A DNA stretch of 64,000 nucleotides, taken from positions 1 through 64,000 of the forward strand of contig DIAY01000107.1 in NCBI GenBank assembly GCA_002414905.1, given 5' to 3'. The position numbers and the translations under genes were made by a program. Below, one piece after another: positions 26,247 through 34,351 of the stretch. The DNA comes from Holophagales bacterium UBA5066 (GTDB lineage: Bacteria; Acidobacteriota; Thermoanaerobaculia; UBA5066). The notes beneath the pieces were generated by a model. That model did not search any database, was not told the DNA's origin, and saw only the letters and a list, made by a program, of their open reading frames with translations. The number at the start of each line of letters is the position of its first letter. Position 1 is the stretch's first letter.

Positions 26247-27299
26247 TCAGCCCGCGGTCGACAGCTCGCGGAACGCCGCGACGCACTTCTCGGCGTCGGT
26301 GTCGCCGACGTCGGCGTGCGTGACGAGGCGCAGGGAGCTTCCGCCCGCCGCTCCGGCGAGGACGCCCCTCTCTTTCAGCCGGGAGAGCGCCTCCGCAGCC
26401 GATCCGAAGACCCTCGGGTCGAGGTCCGCGATGAGGATGTTCGTAGGAAACGCTCCCGGATCGAGCGAGACGCCGCGAAGCCCCGCGAGGTCCTTCGCAA
26501 GCCTCGCGAGGCGGGCATGGTCTTGCGTGAGCCGTCCCCGTTCCTCTTCCAGCGACACGAGCGCGGCGGCAGCGAGGATTCCCACCTGACGCATCCCGCC
26601 CCCGAAGAGCTTCCGCACACGCCGGGCTTCGGCCACGAACGCCTTCGACCCCGCCACCGCGCTTCCGACCGGCGCGCGCAGGCCTTTCGAGAAGCAAACC
26701 ATGACCGAGTCCAGGCCGTGCGCGAGCGAGGCCTCCGTCACCCCGAGGGCCGCGGCCGCGTTCCAGAGCCGCGCGCCGTCCAGATGGATGGCCAGGCCCC
26801 GCTTCCGGGCCAGAACGAGAACCTCTTCGATCGCAGCGCGGGGCAGGACCGTGCCCCCGGCAAAGTTGTGCGTGTTCTCGAGGCAGACGACCGACGTGCG
26901 CGGGAGGTAGTAGACCGATGCCGGGCGGATCCAGGCCTCGATCCCGGCGACGGGCATCCGGCCGAGCGGCCCGGCGACCGGGCGCGGGAGGAGACCGGAG
27001 AGAGCAGCCATCGCCCCCATCTCGTAGTGGAAGACGTGGCTCCGTTCTTCGACGATCACCTCGGTACCGGAGCGTCCGTGGACCCGCAGTGCGATCTGGT
27101 TCCCCATCGATCCGCTCGGCACGAAGAGGGCCGCCTCGAACCCGAGGATCTCGGCGGTCCGTGCTTCGAGACGGGCAATCGTCGGGTCTTCGCCGTAGAC
27201 GTCGTCGCCGACCTCGGCCTCGGCCATGGCCTTGCGCATCGCGGGCGTCGGCTGCGTAACGGTATCGGAACGGAAGTCGGAGAGAGGGGCCGTACTCAT
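26247..27299 (-). CDS. ltaE: Low-specificity L-threonine aldolase
   Basis: A 350-residue PLP enzyme of fold type I. The start at 27299 keeps the usual N-terminus (FRSDTVTQPTPAMR, residues 9-22); a longer frame from 27389 has no such support. Lys205 in VCFSKGLRAPVGS is the Schiff-base lysine, and HLDGARLWNAA (172-182) is the PLP-binding Asp region. It cleaves threonine and allo-threonine to glycine and acetaldehyde. TACACT ends 8 bases before the ATG without a Shine-Dalgarno sequence, so the mRNA is probably leaderless. Confidence 0.95.
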   Translation of the reverse strand: MSTAPLSDFRSDTVTQPTPAMRKAMAEAEVGDDVYGEDPTIARLEARTAEILGFEAALFVPSGSMGNQIALRVHGRSGTEVIVEERSHVFHYEMGAMAALSGLLPRPVAGPLGRMPVAGIEAWIRPASVYYLPRTSVVCLENTHNFAGGTVLPRAAIEEVLVLARKRGLAIHLDGARLWNAAAALGVTEASLAHGLDSVMVCFSKGLRAPVGSAVAGSKAFVAEARRVRKLFGGGMRQVGILAAAALVSLEEERGRLTQDHARLARLAKDLAGLRGVSLDPGAFPTNILIADLDPRVFGSAAEALSRLKERGVLAGAAGGSSLRLVTHADVGDTDAEKCVAAFRELSTAG

Positions 27300-27307
27300 C
27301 GGAACGG

Positions 27308-27313
27308 AGTGTA
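27308..27313 (-). promoter_or_regulatory. -10 element of ltaE, leaderless spacing
   Basis: TACACT on the minus strand, 8 bases before the ATG at 27299. No -35 like TTGACA is seen at 16-18 bases further up. Confidence 0.45.
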
Positions 27314-27352
27314 GGCCCGCTCGTGCACGCCCGTGTGGCAGACTCGCTCGCG

Positions 27353-28012
27353 ATGGGCCTCGTTCTGGTGGAGTCCTTCGCCGTGGCACCTCTCGGGTGC
27401 AACTGCGCCATCGTCGCCGATCCCGCCACCCGGGCAGCGATCGTCCTCGACCCCGGTGGCGAGCCCGACCGGGTCCTGGAGGCCCTTTCGCGGCACGGCC
27501 TCACCGCCGTCGCCATCGTCCACACGCACGCCCACCTCGACCACTGCCTCTCCTCGGCGCGGCTGTCGAAGGAGACGGGGGCCCCGATCCTCATGCACGA
27601 AGGTGACCTCCCGCTGTACGGCGACCTCGCGCGCTGGGGACAGATGTTCGGCGTGACCGTCGAAGCGCCGGGAACGGTCGCTCGCACCCTCGCTCACGGC
27701 GACCTCGTTGCGTGCGGCAGCGGCTCGCTCGAGGTCCTCCACACGCCGGGTCACACACCCGGGAGCATCTGCTTCCGGCTCGAGGGCGAGACTCCCGTCC
27801 TCTTCTCGGGCGACACTCTCTTCCGTCGCTCCGTCGGCAGGACGGACTTTCCCGGAGGCTCGTGGGACGACCTCGTCGCCTCCATCGAAACCCACCTCCT
27901 GACGCTCCCGGGTGACCTGCTCGTCCTCCCGGGACACGGTGAGGAGACGACGATCGGCGAAGAGTCCCGGCTGAACCCGTTCGTGGGCGACCGCGCGCGT
28001 CCGCTGGCCTGA
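27353..28012 (+). CDS. Metallo-beta-lactamase-fold hydrolase (glyoxalase II-like)
   Basis: A 219-residue protein from ATG 27353; a GTG at 27323 would add ten residues. The metal motif HTHAHLDH (about 72-79), the later HTPGHTPGS, the bridging Asp in FSGDTLF and the final His in LPGHGEET give all ligands of a two-metal site. Length and the FRRSVGRTDFPGG segment place it with short YcbL/glyoxalase II-like hydrolases, which cleave thioesters or act on related compounds. The substrate is not known. It is divergent from ltaE. Confidence 0.88.
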   Translation: MGLVLVESFAVAPLGCNCAIVADPATRAAIVLDPGGEPDRVLEALSRHGLTAVAIVHTHAHLDHCLSSARLSKETGAPILMHEGDLPLYGDLARWGQMFGVTVEAPGTVARTLAHGDLVACGSGSLEVLHTPGHTPGSICFRLEGETPVLFSGDTLFRRSVGRTDFPGGSWDDLVASIETHLLTLPGDLLVLPGHGEETTIGEESRLNPFVGDRARPLA

Positions 28013-28026
28013 AGAGGCCGGGCGCC

Positions 28027-28074
28027 TACTCGTACCTCAGCGCCTCGATCGGATCCAGCCGGCTCGCGCTCCCG
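28027..28074 (-). pseudogene. Remnant of a second MacB/FtsX-type permease 3' end
   Basis: On the minus strand this stretch encodes S-A-S-R-L-D-P-I-E-A-L-R-Y-E followed by TAG. It nearly repeats the last codons of the adjacent permease gene, K-A-S-R-L-D-P-I-E-A-L-R-Y-E at 28119-28165, with matching DNA over about 45 bases. Nothing upstream of it is coding; it is followed by G- and C-runs (28075-28112) able to form a hairpin. It is the tail of a lost paralogue or a short duplication. Confidence 0.7.
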
Positions 28075-28118
28075 GGGGGGCTGGGCTTCGCACGCCCCCC
28101 CGGCCCCCCCCTTTCAGA

Positions 28119-29345
28119 TCACTCGTACCGAAGCGCCTCGATCGGATCCAGCCTGCTCGCCTTAAGCGCCGGATAGAAGCCGAACGTCACGCCGATGAGG
28201 GCCGAGAAGAGGAAGGCCAGCGAGACCGCATTCGTGCTCACGAGGACCGGCCAGCCTGCGAACTTTGCAACGGCCTGCTGGATCCCGACGCCGAGGCCGA
28301 TTCCCACGATGCCCCCGGCGAGAGCGAGAACCAGGGCCTCGACGAGGAACTGCGCCCGGATGTCCGCCCCCTTTGCTCCGATCGCCATCCTCACGCCGAT
28401 CTCGCGCGTCCTCTCCGTCACCGAGACGAGCATGATGTTCATGATTCCGATCCCGCCGACGAGAAGCGAGACGCCGGCGATCGACCAGAGGAGCACGGCC
28501 ATCGTGCGCGCCTGCGCGTCGGCCCTCTCGAGCATCTCGGTCTGCGACCGGATCATGAAGTCGTCCTCCTGGCCGGAGGCTTTGGAAATTTTGTGCCGCT
28601 GGCGGAGGAGGGCGCTGATCTCTTCCTGCGCCCGGGTGACGAGCTCGGGCGAGGAGACGGCGGCCATGATCATCCCGACGGCGGTCGTCCCCATGAGCTT
28701 CTTGCGGACGGTCTGGTAGGGGGCGATCACCGTGTCGTCCTGGTCCTGCCCCATCATCGAGCCCCCCTTCGACTCGAGGACCCCGACGACGCGGAACGGG
28801 ATGTTCTTGATGCGGATCATCTTCCCGATGGGGTCCTCGTCTCCGAAGAGCGTCGTCGCGACGGTCCGGCCGAGGACGCAGACCTTCGCCGCGGCGCGGT
28901 TGTCGGCGTCCGTGAAGAACTGCCCCTCGGCTACGTTCCACGAACGGATCGCCGGCCAGTCGACCTCGCCCCCCTGGATCGAGGTGGACCAGTTCTGGTT
29001 CCCGTAGACGACCTGGGCCACCGTCCGGATCGAGGCCGAGACGTAAGCGACCGTCCCCACCTCCTGGCGGATCGCGTCCACATCCTGCTCGGAGAGCTTC
29101 GAGTTCGAGCCCCAGCCCGACCGCGCCCCGGAGGAGGTCGTCGTCCCCGGGAAGATCATCAGGAAATTCGTCCCGAGAGACTGCAGCTGCGACTCGGCCT
29201 GTACGCGCGCGCCCTCGCCGATCCCGATCGTGGCGATGACGCAGGCGACGCCGATGATGATGCCGAGCGCCGTGAGGAGCGACCGCATCTTGTTTCGTCC
29301 CATGGCGCGGAAGGCGACCTTCAGGATGCTCGTCGTCTTGGTCAT
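28119..29345 (-). CDS. MacB-type ABC transporter permease
   Basis: A 408-residue permease with one transmembrane helix near residues 20-42 (LLTALGIIIGVACVIATIGIG), a periplasmic domain to about 280 and three helices at the end, the MacB/FtsX topology. The C-terminus LKASRLDPIEALRYE is the family hallmark. The ATPase is a separate gene, overlapping by ATGA just upstream, and a periplasmic adaptor precedes that. Such systems use ATP in the cytoplasm to drive periplasmic expulsion of peptides, toxins or lipopeptides through an outer-membrane channel. Substrate unknown. A fragment of a second copy lies just behind it. Confidence 0.92.
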   Translation of the reverse strand: MTKTTSILKVAFRAMGRNKMRSLLTALGIIIGVACVIATIGIGEGARVQAESQLQSLGTNFLMIFPGTTTSSGARSGWGSNSKLSEQDVDAIRQEVGTVAYVSASIRTVAQVVYGNQNWSTSIQGGEVDWPAIRSWNVAEGQFFTDADNRAAAKVCVLGRTVATTLFGDEDPIGKMIRIKNIPFRVVGVLESKGGSMMGQDQDDTVIAPYQTVRKKLMGTTAVGMIMAAVSSPELVTRAQEEISALLRQRHKISKASGQEDDFMIRSQTEMLERADAQARTMAVLLWSIAGVSLLVGGIGIMNIMLVSVTERTREIGVRMAIGAKGADIRAQFLVEALVLALAGGIVGIGLGVGIQQAVAKFAGWPVLVSTNAVSLAFLFSALIGVTFGFYPALKASRLDPIEALRYE

Positions 29346-30079
29346 GTCGTTCCCTTCGCCTTCCGGCGTTTCGCCACGGGCTCGTCCAGAACGAGCCGCC
29401 CGTCGCGGAAGGCGACGACGCGCCGCGCGTACTCCGCGATATCCGGCTCGTGAGTGATCAGGACGACCGTCTTTCCCTCCTCGTTGAGGCTCTGGAAGAT
29501 CCCCATCACCTCGTCGGAGGTCTTCGAGTCGAGATTTCCGGTCGGCTCGTCAGCAAGCATGATCGAGGGGTCGTTCACCAGCGCCCGGGCGATGGCCACG
29601 CGCTGCTGCTGCCCGCCGGAGAGCTGCGCCGGGGTATGGTCCCAACGGTCGGCCAGACCCACCCTCCCGAGGCAGGTCCGCGCCTTCTCGAGCTGCTCGG
29701 CGTCGGAGAGGCTGTGCTTTCTCGAGTAGAGGAGCGGAAGCTCGACGTTCTCGAGGGCCGAGGTCCGCGCGAGGAGGTTGAAGCTCTGGAAGATGAATCC
29801 GATCTTGTCGTTGCGAATCTCGGCGCGGGCGTTCCGGTCGAGCGTCGAGACGTCCACGCCGTCGAGGACGTAGGTCCCCGACGTCGGGCGGTCGAGGCAT
29901 CCGACGATGTTCATGAAGGTCGACTTTCCCGACCCCGAAGGTCCCATCACGGCGAGGAACTCCCCGTGTGCCACGTCGATCGTCACGCCGTCGAGGGCGC
30001 GGACTTCCGTGTCCCCCATGGCGTAGATCCGCGTCAGGTCGCGGATCCGGATGAGCGGCTCGACCCTGCTCGAGGCCAC
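29342..30079 (-). CDS. MacB-type ABC transporter ATPase
   Basis: A 245-residue ATPase. Walker [11 protein letters not shown]-loop [22 protein letters not shown], signature [15 protein letters not shown], Walker [12 protein letters not shown] and switch His in LITHE. This form of Q-loop and the linked permease place it in the MacB/LolD subfamily. It lies 2 bases after the adaptor gene stop and overlaps the permease gene by ATGA. Confidence 0.93.
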   Translation of the reverse strand: MASSRVEPLIRIRDLTRIYAMGDTEVRALDGVTIDVAHGEFLAVMGPSGSGKSTFMNIVGCLDRPTSGTYVLDGVDVSTLDRNARAEIRNDKIGFIFQSFNLLARTSALENVELPLLYSRKHSLSDAEQLEKARTCLGRVGLADRWDHTPAQLSGGQQQRVAIARALVNDPSIMLADEPTGNLDSKTSDEVMGIFQSLNEEGKTVVLITHEPDIAEYARRVVAFRDGRLVLDEPVAKRRKAKGTT

Positions 30080-30081
30080 GC

Positions 30082-31365
30082 CTACATCCGTCCCATGCCC
30101 CGGGACCCGCCGCTGCTGCCGCCCGAGCTCGCCATCGCCCGGGCCGTCGCCAGGCCGATGACGACCTCGTCGCCGTCCTTCAGCGAGTCGCTTTCGACCG
30201 CGGTCACGTTTCCGTCCGTGAGGGCCGTCTTCACGTGCACCGCGCGGAGCTTGCCGGTCGGGAGCTCGACGTAAACGTCTGCGCCTCGCGACGGGCCCTT
30301 GCGGCCGCCACCCGGACGGCCGGAGGCATCTCCTGGGCGGCCAGGGGCGCCGCCGCTCCTCGCTCCAGCCGGCACCGCTGCTTCGTCTCCCTTCGGCTCG
30401 CCCGGCTTCTCACCGGTCTTCGTCGCGTCCTTCTTCCCACCGTTCTCGAGGTCGGCCGGGTCGGGCCGGAATCTCAGCGCCGCGTTCGGAACGCGCAGCA
30501 CGTCCTCCCTGCGGTCGACGGGGAGGAGGACGTTCGCGGTCATGCCGGGACGCAGCTTCAGCTCGGGATTGGACACGTCGAGAAGGACCGGGTACGTCAC
30601 GACGTTCTGCACCGTCTGCGGCGAAAGACGGATCTGGGAGACGTTGCCGCGAAACGGGCGGTCGGGAAATGCGTCGACGGAGAAGGTCGCTTCCTGCCCG
30701 ACCCGCACCCGTCCGATGTCGGCCTCGTCGATGTTCGTGAGGACCTGCATCTTCGTGAGGTCCTGCGCGATCGTGAACAGGACGGGCGCCTGGAACGAGG
30801 CGGCGACGGTCTGACCGATGTCGTACTCGCGGTCGACGACGACGCCGTCGATCGGAGAGGTGATCCGCGTGTAGGCGAGGTTCGTCTCGGCCTGCCGGAG
30901 GGCCGCCGTCGACTGCTCCACCGTCGCCGCCGCGCCGTCACGGTTCGCCTTGGCCGTGTCGTACTCCGACTGCGCCTGCAGCTGCGCATCGAGGAGCTTC
31001 TTGGCGCGCGCCAGGACGAGCTCGGCGTTTCGCAGCTCGACCTTCGCCCTCTCCAGGTCGGCCCTCCGCTGATCGACCGAGGTCTGGAAGGGGGTCGGGT
31101 CGAGCCCGGCGAGGAGCTGGCCCTTCTTCACCTCGGAGTTGAAGTCGGCGTGCAGGCTCGCGATGATCCCGGAAACCTGGCTCCCGACCTTGACGGTCGT
31201 CACGGCCGAGAGGGTTCCCGTCGCGGTGACGGTCGCAACGACATCGCCCCTCGTCACCTTCTCCTTGCGAAACTTCGGGCCGCTCGCCTTCTCTCTGGAG
31301 ACGAGCAGGACGCCCCCCGCCACGACGGCGACGACGACCACCGCTCCGATCAGGACCTTTTTCAT
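30082..31365 (-). CDS. MacA/HlyD-type periplasmic adaptor protein
   Basis: A 427-residue membrane fusion protein from ATG 31365, with an N-terminal anchor (4-24). Order: barrel-sandwich half (TVKVGSQVSG, about 55-85), a helical hairpin with coiled-coil periodicity (95-165), second sandwich half (ITSPIDGVVVDREYDIG), a beta barrel (195-300). A Gly/Pro/Lys-rich insert (about 315-375) separates the barrel from the membrane-proximal domain, and the end is Ser/Gly-rich; both are unusual for MacA. It should link the ABC transporter to an outer-membrane exit duct. The start at 31365 was chosen because the lipoprotein-free anchor follows at once. Confidence 0.9.
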   Translation of the reverse strand: MKKVLIGAVVVVAVVAGGVLLVSREKASGPKFRKEKVTRGDVVATVTATGTLSAVTTVKVGSQVSGIIASLHADFNSEVKKGQLLAGLDPTPFQTSVDQRRADLERAKVELRNAELVLARAKKLLDAQLQAQSEYDTAKANRDGAAATVEQSTAALRQAETNLAYTRITSPIDGVVVDREYDIGQTVAASFQAPVLFTIAQDLTKMQVLTNIDEADIGRVRVGQEATFSVDAFPDRPFRGNVSQIRLSPQTVQNVVTYPVLLDVSNPELKLRPGMTANVLLPVDRREDVLRVPNAALRFRPDPADLENGGKKDATKTGEKPGEPKGDEAAVPAGARSGGAPGRPGDASGRPGGGRKGPSRGADVYVELPTGKLRAVHVKTALTDGNVTAVESDSLKDGDEVVIGLATARAMASSGGSSGGSRGMGRM

Positions 31366-31369
31366 CGAA

Positions 31370-32443
31370 TCAGCCTTTCCCTCCCCGGCCGGCGCCGGGA
31401 GACGTCGCGAACGGGAACCGGACGACCAGACCGAGCCGGAACGCGTTGACAGTCCGAACGGATTCCCCGTTCTGGATTCGCCGCGCGGAATACTCGACAG
31501 TGGCCTCGATCCCCTTCCGGCCGATCCAGACGGCCGCGGGTTGGTGAATTCTCTCGCTCGAATCGGCGCTCGTGTAGCGCCACTCGCTGTAGGTGTAGCG
31601 GAAAATGACCGTCGGGAGCTCGAACAGGAACGCCCCGCGCCAGGCGCGGCCATCCGTTTCGGCCACGGGGCGATACTCCCCGTCGGCCGGGTCGTCCGCC
31701 GCCCGGACGAGCGCCTGAAGCTCCACGGAGAGCGGCCCGAACGTCGCCGTCACGTCGGCGCTCGCGTCGCTTCGCCGGTACTCGGCACGGCCGTCGGACG
31801 GGACGATCCGGGCCGTTCCGCCCGAAAGGCCGGGACGGAGAGTCCAGAGCCCCTTGTTGTGGAGGTAGGAGACCCGGCCTGAAAAGCCGTCGCGAAGGGA
31901 AGCGGCCGGATCGGATTCGACGCCCTTCCCTTCCTCCTCCCAGGCAACGTGGTCGTTCTGGCCGACCCAGCGGGCCGTCCAGTCGATCGTATGCCAGCCG
32001 AGCGGCCGGCTCCCCACGATCTGGACGCCCCAGTCGGGGTTTCGGTTGATCCCGTTGAGAGAGAAGAGGTCACCGCCGAAGGTCTCGTCCGCAAGTCCGA
32101 TGATGCTCTCGACCTTTCCGACGCGGACCTCGCCCGCGGGCGTGTCGACGAACGCGTAGCCCTCCTCGAGCCAGATCGGGCCGGGAAAATAGCCGCGAAA
32201 GAGCCCTTCGCGCCCGCGCAGCTCCATGCGGGCACCCCACCCCTTCTCCCGGTAAGCGGCCGTCACGAAGGCATAGAAAAGCTCCACCTCACGCTGGTCG
32301 CGGTCCCCCGTCGGCTCGAAGGCCGACAGAGCTGCGCCGAGGACAAAGCGCGGCGACTCGTCCGCCGGCGGTTCGGCGGCGACGAAGCCCGGGAGGAGGA
32401 GGAGAGCCGGGACGAGCGCCCGGAGGCTGCGGAGAACTCTCAA
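31370..32443 (-). CDS. Predicted outer-membrane beta-barrel protein of the export operon
   Basis: Not assigned to a named family. A likely TTG start at 32443 gives 357 residues with a signal peptide (RALVPALLLLPGFVAAE, cleavage near 24); the frame stays open to 32542 but that part is not signal-like. The mature part is rich in alternating aromatic and polar residues (WTARWVGQNDHVAW, FRYTYSEWRYTS) and ends with a strand-like FRLGLVVRFPF, as in porin-type barrels. It is not a TolC homologue: no long helices are seen. It lies 4 bases before the adaptor gene, so it is probably part of the same unit. Confidence 0.65.
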   Translation of the reverse strand: MRVLRSLRALVPALLLLPGFVAAEPPADESPRFVLGAALSAFEPTGDRDQREVELFYAFVTAAYREKGWGARMELRGREGLFRGYFPGPIWLEEGYAFVDTPAGEVRVGKVESIIGLADETFGGDLFSLNGINRNPDWGVQIVGSRPLGWHTIDWTARWVGQNDHVAWEEEGKGVESDPAASLRDGFSGRVSYLHNKGLWTLRPGLSGGTARIVPSDGRAEYRRSDASADVTATFGPLSVELQALVRAADDPADGEYRPVAETDGRAWRGAFLFELPTVIFRYTYSEWRYTSADSSERIHQPAAVWIGRKGIEATVEYSARRIQNGESVRTVNAFRLGLVVRFPFATSPGAGRGGKG

Positions 32444-32498
32444 GCCGCTCGATGATACGGCTCGCGGATCGAGAGGTTCTCGCGCAGGGCGCGCCCGC

Positions 32499-33368
32499 TC
32501 AGGTGGGCAGCTCGTCTGAGAGGGCCGCGAAGCGGGCCGCACGCCCCTCGACGACCCTTCTCACGCGCGTCCGGAACGCGAGGACCTCGAGCTGCCGGAG
32601 CCGGATCGCCTCTCCGCTGCGCCGCCGCTGCTGCTGCCTCGCGACGGCCAGGAGAAGTGCGCTCCGCACGTATTCCCTCCGCTCGTCGGCGCGACCGAAC
32701 CGCGGCTCCCGCCAGCGCCGCCAGGGGTTCACGAGGACGGCGAGGTCCTCGTCGGGAAGGATTCCGAGGCGTGCCTCCTCGGAAAGCTCGCGCCCGACGC
32801 GCCGGCGCTCGAGGAGAACGGGACCGGCCCAGACGAGAATGCTGACCAGGAGGCCCAGCGCGGGTCCGGCATGACGGAAGCGGACCGGGAGCGCCTCGCC
32901 CATCGCGACGAGCCCTCCCGAAACGAGGCCTGGAAGCGTCACCGCGCTCGCCCACGCGAGCCCCCGTCGCCAGCCGGCCTCCGTGTTCGCGCGGCAGCCC
33001 TCGGCCCCGTACGTCGAAAGCGCGGCCGCGACCGCCGCCCCTCCCAGGAGCGCACCGTCGAGCCCCGCCCCGCGGAACGCGAGGCCCGCGACGACGCCGG
33101 CACCCGCCGAGAGTGCGGCCGACGACGTCGCCGCTTCCGCGGTGAGCGGCGAGTGGCGGTTCGCCCCGAGGAGCGCCAGCAGGAGCGCCGCCACGAAGAG
33201 CCCGGTACCGAGGACAACGGGTTGCGGAAGCGGATGGGACCAGGGACCGAATGCGGCGGCCGCGCCGGCCAGCCCCGCGACCGCCGCCCCCTTCGGGCCG
33301 CGCGCCCGGCGGGCCGCACCGAGGGCGAGGAGGAGCAGTACGACCCGGGCGGCGAGGACGGGGATCAA
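32499..33368 (-). CDS. Unknown polytopic membrane protein coupled to ribF
   Basis: Not recognised. The likely start is TTG 33368, which overlaps the ribF stop as TTGA, giving 289 residues. About six hydrophobic segments occupy residues 3-190 (for example VVLGTGLFVAALLLALLGA), Ala/Gly-rich. The last 100 residues are soluble and basic, with a W-R-R-W-R-E-P-R-F stretch. No motif suggests a function. It could be part of the rimO-ribF unit only by position. Confidence 0.55.
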   Translation of the reverse strand: MIPVLAARVVLLLLALGAARRARGPKGAAVAGLAGAAAAFGPWSHPLPQPVVLGTGLFVAALLLALLGANRHSPLTAEAATSSAALSAGAGVVAGLAFRGAGLDGALLGGAAVAAALSTYGAEGCRANTEAGWRRGLAWASAVTLPGLVSGGLVAMGEALPVRFRHAGPALGLLVSILVWAGPVLLERRRVGRELSEEARLGILPDEDLAVLVNPWRRWREPRFGRADERREYVRSALLLAVARQQQRRRSGEAIRLRQLEVLAFRTRVRRVVEGRAARFAALSDELPT

Positions 33369-34351
33369 CAGCCACCCCGGGAGAGGAACCAGAGCCGGGT
33401 CGCTTCCACGTCGCGCCGGATCTGTGCGGTCAGCTCGAGCATGGACGGGAAGACCATCTCGTCGCGCAGGCGCTCGAAAAATGAGAGCCGGATCGGCTCG
33501 CCGTAGACGTCGGAGGAGAAGTCCAGGATGTAGGACTCCACGGTCGTCGCGTAGTCCTCGTAGACCGTCGGCCGGCGACCGATGTTCGTGACGCAGGTGA
33601 AGGTCCGCTCGAAAGAGCGGAGAAGCACCTCCGTGACGTAGACGCCGTCGCGCGGGTAGAGCTCGTTTTCGGACTTCAGGTTGATCGTCGGAAAGCCGAT
33701 CTTCCGCCCCATCCGGTCCCCCTTCGCGATGACGCCCTCCATCGCGAAAGGGCGCCCGAGGAGGCGCCGCGCCTCGGAGACGTTTCCCACCTCCAGGAGG
33801 CTGCGAACCCGCGTCGAGGAGACCGCCTCTCCGTCCTCGGAGACGACGTCGAGCGGCACGACCCGGATGCCGGCCTCCTCGCCCAACCGCGAGAGGAGCG
33901 CGACGTTGCCACGCTTCCCGCAGCCGAACGCGAAGGCGGACCCCACGTGGACCTCGCACGCTCCGAGCGCGCTGCCGAGGAGGTCGCAGACGAACTCCTC
34001 GGCTGGCATGGCGGCAAACTCCCGGGTGAAGGGAACGACGACGAGGGCGTCGATGCCGAGGGCGTCGATCGCCTCTTCACGCTGCCGAAGCGTCTGGATC
34101 AGTTTCGGCGCGCGCTGCGGGTGGAGCAGCCTCGCCGGATGCGGGTCGAACGTCAGCACGACCGAGGGCCGGTCGAGCTCCCGTGCCCGGCCGACGACGC
34201 GACGAAGCATCGCCTGGTGGCCGACGTGGACACCGTCGAAATTTCCGATCGTCACGACGCCTCCGCGGGGGAGGTCCGAACGCCGGAGCGGATCGACGTA
34301 GACGTTCACGGCGGGCGCAGGCTCAGGCGACGACCCGCCCCACGAGGTCAT
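33365..34351 (-). CDS. ribF: Bifunctional riboflavin kinase/FMN adenylyltransferase
   Basis: A 328-residue RibF. The adenylyltransferase domain (about 30-185) has TIGNFDGVHVGHQ and a downstream STRVRSLL in place of ISST/R. The kinase domain (about 200-320) has RPF-x-MEGVIAKGDRMGRKIGFPTIN and the catalytic-region VESYILDFSSDVYG. It makes FMN and FAD from riboflavin. The ATG at 34351 lies within the rimO end (29 bases overlap); a GTG at 34309 is an alternative start just after the rimO stop. Confidence 0.95.
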   Translation of the reverse strand: MTSWGGSSPEPAPAVNVYVDPLRRSDLPRGGVVTIGNFDGVHVGHQAMLRRVVGRARELDRPSVVLTFDPHPARLLHPQRAPKLIQTLRQREEAIDALGIDALVVVPFTREFAAMPAEEFVCDLLGSALGACEVHVGSAFAFGCGKRGNVALLSRLGEEAGIRVVPLDVVSEDGEAVSSTRVRSLLEVGNVSEARRLLGRPFAMEGVIAKGDRMGRKIGFPTINLKSENELYPRDGVYVTEVLLRSFERTFTCVTNIGRRPTVYEDYATTVESYILDFSSDVYGEPIRLSFFERLRDEMVFPSMLELTAQIRRDVEATRLWFLSRGGC

